A DNA stretch of 64,000 bases from Panorpa germanica (GCA_963678705.1 OY783212.1:11098001-11162000), one strand, 5' to 3'; shown: positions 37,006 through 51,364, counted from the first letter of the stretch. Program-made: numbers and translations. Notes: generated by a model not told the origin, from the letters alone.

Positions 37006-40000
37006 CTCTGGTTCGGAAAGGGTTACGAAATTCTAGACAAATTTAAAGGTCGATGAAAATGTTTTAATCATAATATTCCACGTAATTTTATTACAAAATA
37101 AAATATAATAAGGATAATCCATTAAAAGCATAAAAATGTAGTAAAAGATAAAAAATAAGTAATAAAAATGTGTAAATTATGTAAAATATTCAATTAAATT
37201 TTAAGATTATACTAAGTAAGCAATCTTTATATGAGTATGGTTGGTTCAAGAAGATAACGTTTAAACATAAAAAAATTGCAGCAATATTGTGTAAAATATC
37301 TTAATACTCATACTAAGCGCATACTATTTCTCACCGTACAGAGTCTAGTCTTCACATAAAAAATACAAAGAGTATATGCAAATAATCTTAAGCTCATATT
37401 TTAACCAGAACTGACGTGAGCTTTTATTATCTTTTAAATTTTTTATTTTTTATTATGAAAAATATGTTTGCATATAAAATATTAATTTTTTATTTAGAAG
37501 ATAGAAGAATGTAATTTCATTAGGTGTTGAGAGTTAAGACACTGTAAATAATACTAGAGATTTTTTTAAAGCGGATCACCTCAATTTTTAGTGTCTGTAA
37601 AACATGATATTACTCCATACATTTTGTACGAAGCTTTCGTACTTGCTTGATGTCAGTATTTCTCCTAGTTAAAAGCGACACGACATTGATCGTCACGTGA
37701 CGACACTGATATGTGCAATCTATCTGATGCGATGATTTTCATACAAGAAATGTGCGACTGTAAAACTGATTCAAGTTTTGTTGAACAAATTATAACCGCC
37801 TCAGACAGATGAAATGTAATCATAATACTTTGACATTGCCTAACAAAATGCTTTTGAATTTTTAAATTTCGAAAGAACAATGTCTCGCCTCTGGATGAAA
37901 TAAAAACATGGGAGTGAATTTCCTCCAATTATTAATTTGTTTAAAAAGTTGATGTATTAAAAGAATATAACTATGAACAGAAAATAAAAAATACGCGTAA
38001 TAAAAATCAAGCTCTCGTCTACCCTCATAGTGTGATATATATATTAACGTGAAGTACATAGTAGTTTACCTATTTGCAAACGTTCAATCATAAACAGCAG
38101 ATTGTGGCTACAGCTTAAGCTCTGAGTCCTTCGTGGTTGGTCCTACGAATATATGACACTTTTCACTGACAGTGAAGCATTCATCCGTGTTTTCAGACTT
38201 TGATATTAGGAAGCTTCAAATAAACTCGGAAATGTATATTTACATTACACACAACTTTAAGTCGATATTACAGCAATGTGCCTGCTCTATTCAAAAGAGA
38301 ATAAAACATGAAATGAAAATATAAAAAGTATTGCTTCAAAAAAGTATTTGCGGATATCCTTGTAACGGTTGTTACCCTATTTCTTTCTTCACTTTATTTT
38401 AATGTTAATGTGTAATTTCTCATTAATTCTAATACACTATAATGAATTGAACACGATTGCATGTACACTTGTACAGTCCATTCAAGTTATGCTAATGCAC
38501 GGTATGAAATGTGACTACACTTGTTTTAGAGTCATTAAAACTAGAATCAATGAATTAATTAACAATTCTTTGAATCGATATAAAATTACTGTTATTGATC
38601 GCAATGAATATCAACTGATCATTGAAATGATGAAAAGAATTAATTATGATTAGCTACACTACATAAATATGGGCAGCACACAGTAATGAAGTTCAAAAAT
38701 GAAAAATAATTTCAGTGCTAAAACTATATTTATTGTAAAATAACATTAAATGGAACAAGAGGAAATCATGATTGTATGCATTGTAAGCAAATCCATCATA
38801 CTAATTAAATATGTCATTTATTTTATTATATTCAAAGGATTAAAATATTGCGCTAATTAATTTGATATCCTAAAAATATTTTAAAATTTCATGATAATTC
38901 AAAAATCCTTTATTTATTGCACAAAAAGTTATATAGCATTTTTAAATATATAAAAATCCTACATATTGTAGTGGATTACAATATGAGTCGCTCAAATTCC
39001 AATGTAGTTAAGTCCGAATAAAAAATCGAGCTAATGTTTTTTAATTCATTAAAACACAAAATTATAAAACAACTACCTTTAACATCTAAAAAGAATATAT
39101 TTTTTACAAGTAATATAAAAAATAAAAAAAGAATAGACTTAACCGTATTGGCTTTTGTAATAAATATATAATAAAGAGATTTCCAAAATTTCTTAATATC
39201 TACCTGTTTAGAAAAAGATTTTTAACGTTTTTTACAACCGCGTTAATTTCATTAAACGCTTCGCTGCTGTAGTTAAAAAACTATTTGCATATTACTTGTG
39301 TTATTTGAGTGTTAAAGGCTGTAAATTTACATTGTATTTATTTATTTACATTGACAAATTTTATTTGTCTTTGTCGTAGCAGGAGAAGACAGTCGTGTTT
39401 TTAGTGCACCCCGCTCGAAGTAGAAAGAATTATCTAAGACAAACATCTTCGTTGGAAATATTAACTGTTCTTTTCAAAAGCGATTTGACCCACTTTCCAA
39501 ATAAATGGCTACTGTTATAAAATAATGATACAAACTAATTCTATTGTACAAACTGTAATTTACAATATTCCTCATATGTGTACGCGTATAATATTTACGA
39601 GTAAATTTTCAATACGTGTAATTGTTTATAATTGTTATTACCATATAATGCGGAAGCTGCTATTTAACACATTTGTAGCGTAGGCGAACATTTAGTGATG
39701 ATGAATTAGCGCTGTAAAAGCCTAGAATTTGGTAATACCTAAATTCAATTTTTGCATTTCTTTATTCGTAAAAAAATATTAAATATGAGTAGAAATTGTG
39801 GCGACGACAGACTGAAAAATATAAATTGGTTGTAAAGGTAATTAAGATTTTTAGTGCAGACAAACATGACTTAGCATTCCTTAGTTTCTATTTCCATTTT
39901 TAATCGAAAATAAGCAATTATAATAAAGAATTAAAGTGTGACGATGGATTTGAAAGTCTATAAGCTGTTTGAATCTTAAAACCATTATAAACGATGATAA

Positions 40001-41697
40001 ATATTGTTAAAACTCGTACCCTTTATGAAACTTATACTTTATAGATATCATTTATCTTTAATATTTACAAAAAAAAAAAACATTTTCTACAGAGAAAATA
40101 TTTGATAAAAATCCAAAATACATAGACACAATTCTTATTAAAAATCACATATGAGGCGGTAATCTTAGACAACGTTGAATAGATAATAATTTAGACTTCG
40201 ACTGTTCGAGGCTGGAGATACTCGTATGTAGATAATCACAGCAAGAGACTTGACTGATAAAATTTTCGATTCGTTTATTTTAGGCAGACTTTTAAAATTT
40301 AAATAAATAATTATAAGGGCAAGTCCTGTATACTCGTATGTAGTAATTAGCTAATTAAATATACTGATTTCAGTTAAACCAAATGAAACAGATTGTCTAG
40401 AAACGAAAGAACACTTTATAGCATTCTGCGTCGAAGTTTAAGCTCAAAATGATCCCTTAATGCATATTGCAAATGCAAATTATAGTCATTATATATTTTT
40501 AACGAGAGTATACGAACTACAAGGGGATAATTAGATAATCGTTGTTTGCAAATTAAGTACATCGACTATCTCTTTCTAACCTTAGTAAGTAATAGCTGTA
40601 GATATTATCTATAGAGTAAAGAAACTGTTTAAAAGCCAAAAGGTAAAATGCCTAAATGGTAAATGTCTAAAGGAAATATGCACGATTTTAATTTGCGATT
40701 TAACGCTCTTTGGGAATTTAAAATTACTTTGAAACAACAAGATAATTTAATTAGTGTAATTTAACGAGAAAAGCAACTAAATTATAAGTGACCGAAGTTT
40801 ACTGACTCAACGACTTGACTTACATGCACTCAAGAAGTTTGTTTCTTCTTCGTTTTTCGTTTTCGTTTTCGTTTTTCGTTTTGTACACTTACTCTTACAT
40901 TTAGAAGTTGAAGAATCTTTCTTAGTTAAAAGTTTTATTAGACTTTAACTTGTATGAATTGTTTTAGACTTATTATTTTCTTACTTTTGCCAATAATCCT
41001 TGTGCTTTTACATTAGTTTCGAAGGTACGTTAGAAAGAGCTTTGTAAGTTCTTTTGAGTATCTCGTAAAACTGTTTATTAGATAATTAAAATAACACTGC
41101 AAAATCAACTACTTAACCATGAGTTACACTTTAATCAAGCTGTTTACACTTTTGCAATATTATTTAATCCATTATAAACTTATTTATTTATTAAAAATGA
41201 ATTCTTACGTAAAGTGCCCGGCTCAATTATATTTCGTTAATAACTAATTTGTATTTACTCGTAATTTATAACTTTATTATTGTATAACCCACAGGTATTG
41301 TTGTTTCGTTGTTGCCTGAGCTGTAAGTAAGTAATCTTATCAATGATGGTACGACATGCTACGATACAACGTGTGCGAAAGCGCTACTAGTGACAGAAGA
41401 ACAGAGTGTATAAAATTATAAGTTCTTAACAATAAAATAATTATATATTAAAAAAAAATTAAAAAATTGTGATATAAAATGATTAAAGATTCTATTTGTG
41501 TTCATTAAAAATTATTTTATATATAACGATTTTGAGGAAATAATTTATTGTACCCAAAAGTCGTAAATACATATTTGTTTTTATTTATAAAAAGGAGAAA
41601 GGTAATCAAGACCGCTAATCCACTTATAAGAAAATAGCAAAACTATCGTTGTCTCGCTCTACCGTCTCTTGTTGGCCAGTATCAAATCTTTCTGATT
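37006..41697. other. Intronic AT-rich sequence, nothing assigned except a minisatellite
   Basis: Contains the TTTTCG repeat (40849-40882). The open frames at 37665-38059 and 38369-38653 lack domains, coding-like composition or splice support. Confidence 0.6.
40849..40882. repeat. (TTTTCG)n minisatellite
   Basis: CGTTTTTCGTTTTCGTTTTC and onwards: about five units of TTTTCG/TTTTTCG in tandem. Confidence 0.85.
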
Positions 41698-41705
41698 CAT
41701 TAAAC

Positions 41706-42805
41706 CAGCGGTTCTCAAACTTTTTACTTCGAGCCTCCCTGCATAATCCAGCTGTAAGCCGGGCCCCCCTACATGTAAGCGTACTATATATTATAAGTTG
41801 CATTTGACATTTTACAGTCAATTATTATTTGGTTAAGTTTTACACATTCTATGCATACTCTAATGGGGCAATGTTTGATTTAATCGTAATTAAACAACAA
41901 ATTCTATACAAACTATTACAATTTATTTAATTATTTTAGCTACTATAGTACATAATTGATATTTGTAACTCAAAGCAATAATAATTAAAAGAGCTTCAGT
42001 GTGAATGCAGTTTTCTGTGCATAGTTTCTTGAAACGCGGTGTCAGTTCGGATAACGCTACTCTGAATTCCTTGGTCACATCCAGCCTTGAGCGATTTTTA
42101 CTCTTTATGGCAGCTAGAGCAGAAAACTCAGTTTCACAAGAATAAGTGGTGGCGAATGAAGTGAATATTTTCAATGCCCTTTCACTCAAAATTGGGTGTT
42201 CCTTTTATACACCAATCCAGAAGCATGTGAGAGAAGATTATTTAAACTTCATTTCAATCCCAGTGTCACCTTGGAGGTCAATGAGATTTTCTTTTTCCTT
42301 CATATTGAGGGAGCACTCATCGACTGATGGTTTGCACGGGTTTTGAATCCATGCCAAACCATCCTAGTTCTCATTAAAATATTTTTCAAAACGAGATTTG
42401 AGGATTTCTAAGTGTTTAAGAGAGCATTTCTTTGCATTGGTTGGAATAGTTTTGAGATCCATTTCTTCTATCATAATTTTAAGATTAGGAAATAGCTCCA
42501 AATTGTCACTTTTCAGACCGCACTTGTACAAACTTAGCTTCATTACAAAGCTTTTCACCTTTTCAGTCCATTGCAGAAGGTTTGCATATTTTTTCCGTAT
42601 TTTCTGATAAACTAAAAAAAGTAAAATGTTCGGCACTCTTACGACGTTGACTAAAAATTATACACTTGTTGTAATTTTAAAAATTAAAAGTTTGCTCTAT
42701 TATTTTGTAAGTAAATTTAATTAATTTTTCAACCAAGCTTTGGAACCCCCCTGAGTCTTCATTGCGCCCCCTTGGGGGTCGCGCCCCACACTTTGAGAAC
42801 CGCTG
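41706..42805 (-). mobile_element. Non-autonomous hAT transposon (ZBED-like transposase relic)
   Basis: The element is 1100 bases long and bounded by inverted repeats starting CAGCGGTTCTCAAA (first 14 bases identical at both ends). It is flanked by perfect 8-base target duplications CATTAAAC at 41698-41705 and 42806-42813, the hAT signature. The minus strand carries fragments of a hAT transposase of the ZBED5/FAM200-like type, in the expected order but with stops, and the N-terminal BED and catalytic parts are missing. The exact target duplications suggest it moved as this shortened form or inserted before much decay. Confidence 0.93.
41923..42636 (-). pseudogene. hAT transposase C-terminal half (decayed)
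   Basis: Two minus-strand frames (42636-42364 and 42189-41923) belong to one former gene. The first holds a helical region (QKIRKKYANLLQWTEKVKSF) typical of the hAT insertion domain. Between them the same protein can be followed through stop codons (WIQNPCKPSVDE, then ENLIDLQGD). The second holds the dimerisation (hATC) motif around TTYSCETEFSALAAIKSKNR and ALSELTPRF, matching the family pattern TTYLCE-FSALAAIKTK-RNRL. At least two in-frame stops (near 42240 and 42210) make it non-functional. Confidence 0.85.
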
Positions 42806-42813
42806 CATTAAAC

Positions 42814-45800
42814 AATAAAACGCATTATTGAATAATACATTTACATTATCAACCAGCACTAAACATATGTTTGTGATCTATTAATACGCAAACCTTTAAA
42901 AGCCCTCACAACACAAGCAAGAACTTGCCACACTTTCAAAATAAATGACTGATATCTGTATTGTTTGTAGCACATGTTGAGATTTAGTTCCCCAAACCGT
43001 CTTATTTTGCAACCCTCCTCTCTAAATCATCAAGATGTCCCTTGCATGTCGACGTTGTCCAGCGACACGGAACATGAGCGCTAGACACTGGAACCTAGAC
43101 AATGTTCCAGCATTCTTACATGTGGTCAAACATTAATGGCAAATGGTGCATCCAAATATCTCTTGTTTTCAGTGTTACATAGACCCTACAATATCATATA
43201 TTACACAATACAACGGCTCCCAAAATTGATAGCCTGTCATAATTAAACGCGTACCTACTAGATATATTTATTTTAAATTCTCAAACGAGTTTCTAACAAA
43301 TCGAAGCCGCAAGCTAATATCCAACCTAACCTATATGAAGAATTGTTGTCTTTATGATATGTATTTTCTTACCAATTTCTTTCAACTCGCTATTTTTAGC
43401 ACGGCAAAATTGATTGGACATTCAAAAAGTCTTCTATAACCAACTTCATCATATATATCAAATCTCAAATCTAAACTATCAAAAATTCTAAACTATCTAT
43501 GTAAACAACCTACGAGAAAGTGACAATGGGGAAGGGGTTATTAAGACAACGTGATCTTTTATTAATAAGAATGTTTTTCAAACTTTACATATGTACCAAT
43601 ATATAAAAGATATTGTATATTAAAATTTTAAAAACAATGAATACATTTTTAATTTAAGATCTATTCAAGTTTACTATTTGTAGAATTTCTATTGCATCTG
43701 CTAAACTTACAGTATATTATACCAAGTTATTTAGATTTGTAACTATGATATAAGCAAGTACATAATATATGAAATAATTTCGTTTAAGTTAATCTTGTCA
43801 TCAACAATGTCCAAGCAAAACTGGAACAAAGTAAAACACAATTTGGACAACTCTCAAATAATCCCAAAGCTCATCACTGGACATATAAAACTTTTCCAGT
43901 AAGCTCTGCTGGTAACTGCTAACTATTATAAATTTGAGTTCAATAAATGACGGATGAGTAAACTTTATTCATACGTAAACGTATGTGTGTACTTGAGTAG
44001 TTAATTTGTCAAGTGTCTGTGGCAGTACTTGGTGTTGCCTGATGTTACTTCTTGCTGCTGATCTTACTAAAATCAGACAAGCGTAAGAGAGCTGAAAACT
44101 TCATGTATAAGATCGCAAATTTACACAACGTCAACTAAAATATAACAGTCTGTCAAGAGCAGTATATTCGTGAAGAGATGTGTTTAGTAGAAAGTACGGC
44201 TATTTGTGATTTGTCATAAATCAGTAATATGGTCTGACAACATAAGACTAGCTAATTGATCAAAAAGCTTGGAGTTAATCTGATGGGTAAAAAAAACTTG
44301 ATTTTAGAGAAATATCATAAATCAGAATTATTTGCTGCACATTATAAATCGTTCATCTTTTTTTTAGATAATATAACATCATACAAGTATCCAACATCAC
44401 TAATTCAAGATAATTTGTATATGAGAAATAAAAAAGAAGCATGAAGCTGGCTTGTGGTGAGCTAACAAGACTTTCTCCATAGGTAGTAGATTCTTAATTA
44501 CCTTATAATTGTTCCTTTGATAAAAATGTTAATATAACAAAATTAACGAAAATGAATGGGTATCATTGGAATTATTAAACAATGATAGTCCGAAAAATTA
44601 TATCACATTGTACGAAAAATTAACTCACGAAGGAAAAAAATAAACAAAATAGAGAGGCAGAAAATGTAATAACATACAGAAAGAAACATGAAGAGGAAGA
44701 ATTAAGAGCAGTGCAAGATAACGGAAAAAGCGGGAGAAGAAACAAAGAGTGAAAGAAGGCAAAGTTGATGAAATCAAAAGAGACGTACTGAGGCACTAAA
44801 AAACGTATTAATTAAACGAGTATATTAAGTAAGAGAAGAGTTAGTTTTTGTTAGAGTAAAGTTAGGTGTAATGTGCAGGGGATTGTAACTGAAAATGACA
44901 AAAACAATTATAAGTAATGTATATATACACACAAGAACAATAATAAAGGAAAAAAATTAGGATTAAGCATGTCTAGATTATAGAATTAAGAGAGTAGGAA
45001 CTGTAGAGGAATGTGTAGAGAACAGATGAAGAAAAAAGTACAAATTGTGTGGAAGATTCGGAAATAACTGACAAAATAGATTTAGATTCAAGAACGGAAG
45101 AATTAGAAAAGGGAAAGTAGATTACACTGTAACGGAATGAAAATAAAAGAAAGTGAGATTAGGATAATTATACGAGTAAAATGTAATGTATTAATGAAAT
45201 TTGTAAGTTGAAAGCCTGTGTTACATATTTAAATAGTAGATCATGCGGAATTTAAAAGGATATGGGTTTTATAATATACTAAAAGTGTATATACTCGTAT
45301 ATTATTTCTTATTACTTTATTTTAAATGGTATTGTACTATAATATGCATCCTGAGCAGGTTGTAAGTTATAAAGAAACTTCTCTTGGAAGTTTTACGCTT
45401 AAAAACCCATTAGTAATAACAACTACCTAGCACTCATAAAAGTAAATTTATGACGAATTATTGAATTAAAGCTCCTCTTTTTAATACGTGATACATTTTA
45501 AGGAAGCAAGCTGAGTATATAGTATATATATGCTATTTTCAAAAAAAAATTCATAAATTCAAGAATATTTAGTATTTCTCGTCTACGCGCATCATGTAAT
45601 ATTCCAGTGCGATAGATGATGTTCCATATGACTATCTATTCCTAGGCGTCAGACTTACTGGGTGTGATATGCAATAAATACAGGTATCTTGATATATATT
45701 AATCATTTCGAATTATCACAATAAATTTACAGTCAATACCTAGATACAACAAATATTAGCGATACTGTAATATACGAGTATATAATAAATTTCCACATGA

Positions 45801-46654
45801 AAACAATTTTTGAGAGTACTGCATTAAGGAAGATTGATGGACAGAGATTGAGACAATTTATGTTGGTGTACCTGCACACACATAGTACTAGAGATCAATT
45901 CACGTCGACTTATATATCCAATATTGAGTTTTCCCTAAGGATTTCTTACTTTTCCTACAGGGTCTTCGTTTTCTGCAATGTCGATGTCGACATCGTGATG
46001 GAACGCCAACACACACACACATATGAACTTTAATGCAAACGCAATTTCATAAATCGAACTGAAGTTGGATATTTTCTTTTGCATTTTCAATTTCTAACTC
46101 CGATTAGAGACCAGAACATCGTCGTAAATATAAAGATTTTCTGATGAAAAGTTGTCCTCAAAAATCTTCACCATAATTTATGTTAGAATGGAATAATCTT
46201 AATTTAAATAAATTTGTTTTTAAGATCTCAGCTTAAATTTCAACAGCTTTGATTATTTCTCGTTAAGCATAAAACATGGATGTTACACCTTACATTCTCA
46301 TAATATTTTACTTAATCAAAATCTAATAATATTTCAGTGACTTGGTGCTAAAGACGTCAATGTCGTTTTCTTCTTTCTCGTCAATTCTAATTAAAATAAT
46401 TTAGAGAAGAACTTTTGTCTTTCAAACTTTCATCTCGGTCCCAATTTTTACATTGCCCCATATATCCTAATTTATTTAACCTAAAAACGTTTCTAATTTT
46501 GGTACAAAATTTAATGGACAAATGCGTATTGAAATTAAGAATCAGTTATTAATTTTTTTAAAGATACATTTTGGTCTGAATTTGTTAAAGAATTTTTTGA
46601 AAATTCACTGTATATGTTATGAAAATTAGTATACTTGAATCTGAATTTGTTACC
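42814..46654. other. Intronic AT-rich sequence, one purine-rich stretch
   Basis: A GC-richer patch near 43030-43136 carries a 33-codon + strand frame starting MSLACRRCPATR with a reasonable ATG context. The region 44630-45120 is strongly purine-rich on the + strand, and its Lys/Glu-rich frames reflect that. No family is recognised. Confidence 0.5.
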
Positions 46655-46776
46655 TGTGCCCGTATTCCTGAGTCTTGCGAGTAATGATCGTGATCGAACA
46701 GATCTGATTTATAAGACTTACACATTTTATAAATCACTTTTAAAAGAGTGTTTCTGTACTATTCCTGTACTATTAT
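46655..46776 (+). repeat. Single-arm copy of the fold-back MITE at 62142-62384
   Basis: Beginning GTGCCCGTATTCCTGAGTCT, this stretch shares CTTGCGA, GATCGTGATCGAACAGATCT and ATCACTTTTAAAAGAG with the left arm of the 62-kb element. The second arm is missing: the homology ends where a different dispersed repeat begins (about 46778). Confidence 0.75.
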
Positions 46777-46777
46777 T

Positions 46778-46865
46778 TTATTTAACGTCGGCCTATTTCC
46801 GATGCTGAGTCCTATTACCGACGACCTACTACTTTGTTAGCAGTTCTTGTGGTGTCGTGGTTTAT
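46778..46865 (+). repeat. Dispersed repeat family A, copy 2
   Basis: Contains ATTTAACGTCGGCCTATTTC, then CGATGCTGAGTCCTATT, then TTGTTAGCAGTTCTTGTGG. It abuts the single-arm MITE copy at 46655-46776, so the two may be parts of one composite unit. Confidence 0.6.
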
Positions 46866-48073
46866 ATATGTGAACAACATCGCTGCCTGACAAGTACGTT
46901 ATTAAGTAAGTACAAAACCCAAACATACAGCAGTCAACATCAAACATCAATGTTCTCGCTCACTGTGTCGTAAAGATTTTTATAAGTTATAAGAATGCAT
47001 ACCATCTTATGTTCTCGCTTGGGTAATTCTAACAAATTTCTAAGGTTATGACGAACAACTCTAATAAATTACTGGAATCTTCCTCATGCCATGCAATGCG
47101 ATACGAACCACAGTAAAATAAATTTGACTAACCCTTTAGTTTGATATAGTTATTACCATGACGAGTTTAGCGGTTTATGAATATCCACATAATATATCTC
47201 ACTTAAAATAAATAGGAAAAGTGTGGTTCCAGAATCCTCGGTGTACTCCACCACCACTCTATTCTCCTCTCTTGCTCGCACTACCAACCAACCCTAGGCT
47301 AAATCGGATTTATTTATTTCGATTTTCCCCTACTATAATATATTTAAATTTGTTTATATTATAAATATTTATATATCAATAATTTTTCCTGAGATGCTCT
47401 CTAAATATGCCGTAAGCCTTAAAGCAGTGCTACATTATTTGGTGGATAAACCGCCTCTCCTCCTGGTAATTCGCTGCGTGGTGCGTGAAGGTGAATGGCG
47501 AGAGAGGGGGGATGTGACGTAATGCAGATATACGACACTCTGGGTGTGGAGTAGATCTGGGTTAACCGAGGGAAGAAAAATGAGGACGAATTAAAGACTT
47601 GAGATACTCTCATTGTAAGGAATATTACAGTTTGGTAGACTTTTCGAAAATAATGTAGTTTACTGGATAAATGCAAAGTTTCGGAATGTATGCAACAAAA
47701 GGAAAGTTTGATTTTGGTACAGCTTTCTTACGTGGTAAGTAATCAGGATTATCTGTTATTTTAATTGTCACTGCATTCTTTTCTGTCTAACATTATCTAT
47801 TGGTTTTTACCTCCAAAGCCAAGTTCAAGTTTGCAGTTACTCATTACTCACAGTATTAAATAGATACATCGCTTAGGCATAACGATCCCATGGAGCGAAT
47901 TATAATTAATTATTACATAAGCAATTCGTTCCGTATTTTTGAATAGCTGTATCAAGGCAAAATATTTTATGAAATAATCGCACCAGTTCTACAGTTTAAA
48001 ATATTCATTTAAATCTTTATAAAACACTGTTTTTCTTTTTACGAAATAAGATTGATGGAAACGTCTTCCAGCT

Positions 48074-48217
48074 TTATCGAGCGCTCGAACCTTCAAACCG
48101 ACCCAGAGACAAGGCGTCAAAGAGATGGAACCATGGAACCGTTATCCTAGGACCATCAACATCATCCGGGGGCAATGAGGTGATGGGCGGAGGGCCCCCT
48201 ATTCTGTCACACTCGTA
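48074..48217 (-). CDS. Candidate short exon in a GC-rich island, unrecognised
   Basis: A GC-rich island at about 48055-48230 contains a 47-codon minus-strand open frame without an ATG at its start. It includes GGPPPITSLPPDDVDGPR and, nearer the end, PWFHLFDALSLGRFEG. A usable acceptor (GTGTGACAG) lies at its beginning and a stop at 48074-48076. The opposite strand also has a 31-codon frame (48055-48150), as expected when G+C is locally high. The island holds a GGGGGC...GCCCCC stem near 48167-48199. I recognise no family, and a regulatory island is just as likely. Confidence 0.17.
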   Translation of the reverse strand, partial: YECDRIGGPPPITSLPPDDVDGPRITVPWFHLFDALSLGRFEGSSAR

Positions 48218-49631
48218 TCATTTGAGTGTACTACCGATAGTCAGATAGTGACACACTACGACAAAAGAAAAGAGAGATTTGAACGTCGATTTCCTGTCTT
48301 GTAAATCATCCTATATATAAAACAACCCTTACGAAGTCTTGAAACCCCTATAGGAGTATTACTTCACAACACAACATAGTGAAATAGGAAAATTACTCGT
48401 ATTTGTGTGCTTTGGTGTTTAGATTTTACCCCTATCTTTAAAATAAAATGGGAAACTACGTATCTCCTAGACGAAGACAGTGTTAACATATTGTTTGTAT
48501 ATTTGTTTTTTGTACAAATATCGTATGTACTCCTACATGTATGTAATAGAACATAAAAATAAATTCACAATTATTTAACAGTGTATTATACATATATACT
48601 GTGAAAAACATTATCTACTGTTTTTCAAGTTCAGACTTGTTTTAAATAATTTTTAATTATTTAATTAACAATTAAATTACTTAAACAGTAAAATTTCCAA
48701 TTTTAATTAAGTGTTTTTCTAGATAGACCTCAGTGTTATTTTTATTTTTTATTATATCCAGTCACAACTTTTGTTAAATTCAATTCATGAAGTCGATAAC
48801 TGGAGCTAATAGGACAAACAACTTAAAAAATTATTTATAAATATAAGTAACAAATATAACAATATAAATTATTATTAGTAAAACTTTGGTCATTAATGAA
48901 TTACTGGTTCACCTCTACATTATTGCGACGTCATTCATTTTAAAAAATAATATTTCTTTGCTCTTGTTTTATTTTTTAAGTCTTGCATTTTTCCCCGAAG
49001 ATTATAACTCCTTCTCCTTTTTCTCGTTTCATGTCTTGTCACACTTTGTGCATTTTTCTCTTCCTCCTTTCTATGTGGCATAGATAGTGAATAGCCACTT
49101 ATTTTGGAAACCATTTACATAGCTTGAAATCAAAACTTTAAGTTGATACAAAATATCCTGACTTTTACATTTATTAACTTTTAAATGATTCATTTCTTTT
49201 AAAAGGTATGCCATTCACAATTAATCAATCAGTAATAGATGTTTTTGAAACATAGTGGTGTCTTGTACTAAAGTTGATGTTTTTTTAACAGACAAGCTTA
49301 AATCAACATGAAATTCTTGTAATTGGAACTAAATATACCAGAGACTAGTTCCAGTGATACTCATATACATCAGTACATATAGTTCATAACTAATACACTA
49401 TATTTCTTAGTGTGAAATACGCTAAATCAACAGACAAGCCCCTCTTCACCCTTCGCTTCCCTTAAGACCACAATTCAACATTTAGTTTTAGACAGCTAAC
49501 ATTTTCCGTAACACAGCCTCATTACTTAGCTATAGAAGCTAGAACAAACCCAAGTTAAAGTATAAATAAATCAGTGGAAATCAAACTTTATTATTTGACA
49601 GCTTCTGAATTTAATAAGAGAAGAGGTAGAA

Positions 49632-49653
49632 GAGAGAGAGAGAGAAAGAGAGT
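49632..49653. repeat. (GA)n simple repeat
   Basis: GAGAGAGAGAGA followed by AAGAGAG. This is a second GAGA-type tract, with the same possible GAF-binding role. Confidence 0.85.
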
Positions 49654-51364
49654 AGTTCACATGAAGCGAAATATTCACCAAGTTTGTATCCTTCACCACA
49701 TGTCTTAGGGTGGTTCTGTCTTGTGGCGTATATCATGTCACTGAGACACGTGATATTACCTATAACTGTACATTCTGATACTTCTCTATGTCCATGTCCA
49801 TGTACATGTACAAACTGCACTTTGGTACTGGTTTTGGTTTTGGTTCTAGTTTATCACTGTATGTCATAAATCAAGTTACATGGACCACATGGACAAGGTT
49901 CATATAAGAGACATGACACCAGTTCTTAGAAACGGGGTTGCGTTGTGAGAGATGGAATGGAAACGAGGAGGTTGTGAAGGAAAGTTGGGTAACGTCCGGA
50001 AAAACACAGCAGAGAAAGTAACGAAGCGTGCAGTATTAAAAGTCGAAGGAAACATGACGGAAATATACGAAGATGTTGATCAAATATTTGATAATTAGTC
50101 AATTAAAATAAGAAATTTATTAAATAGAAATAACCAAGAATTATCAATAAGAAATCTCCCTGGTCATATCAAAATACTATGAGTGGTCAAAATCTCTAAC
50201 TACCAACTCCGGAATTCTATCGTAGCGCCTCTCGGTCCAGTCCGTACTCTTCTTATAATACTGAAAATTTGAACCACGTTTTCTAATTGTGCGTAACATA
50301 ACTCGAATTTTCTTTTACTAATCGATTGGAAACTTAAGTACTACTGTACTGTTGTACATTCAAAACTAAATTCCTTATAGAAGTACGTAGAGTTTTTGTC
50401 ATATATTGCATAGTTTTTTTTACTATAAACAATTAAATGGCTATTTTGAAACTTTTTATCCTTTATTTAAATACGCCACTTTGGCAAAAAAAAAAAATGG
50501 GAAAGTTGTTCATATAATCAAAAAAGTTTAGATTTTTTATACAAGATCAAAAATTGCATAAGCTACGTTTCTGCTCGTGGACCCCCCGAAAAAAGGTGTT
50601 AACAGACGAATACTGTTTTTGCTGTTGATAAACAAATATTTACACAGAAATGTACACAGAATTTCGATTTCTTTTATTATTTCGCTTAAAAAAATTCGTA
50701 AATGTATAAACTGGAAAATTACATTTCTTTGGATGTTTAACTCTCTGGAAACTAACGTAGTTACTTTGTACTGACAAACCAACTGCATCATAATGAATAT
50801 TATTATAATTATGTTACCTTAGTTACAGTTGGAAACTTATGAAGTATTTGTAGTCTTTAGTAGTTGTAAAATAGAACTGCACATACCTGAAACAAAAAAA
50901 AGGATTTTAGTATTTGTGCTGTAAATATCCAAAACTGGTATCCAAGTGTCGACATTAAAATACGGCAATATTTTCTGCAGTAAGAAAGAATTATAATTAA
51001 TTAATTTGTGTGGCTAAAAATATCTAGGGTATTATTTAAATAAACTATAGAATAATATAAAATAATAATAGACGCACTGTACAAGTATTCTGCCATAAAT
51101 AACTGTTAAATCAATTAAAAGCTAAGATTCAATCCGTTTAAAAGAATGTCAATTACCCCTGCTCCCCAATTCAGCTGTAATTCCTATTTTCATACGTATA
51201 TACCTTCGGAAAATATGTTAAAGAAGAAGAAAACTAAGAAGTGTTGGAGAAGACGCTTCTGCAAACTCATCGTAAACTCAATAGCTATCTCAAATCCATA
51301 AATCCCAGGCCACCACAGGGGGCCCATTGTCAGTACGAATACCCTGATAGTCCTACATCGGCCA

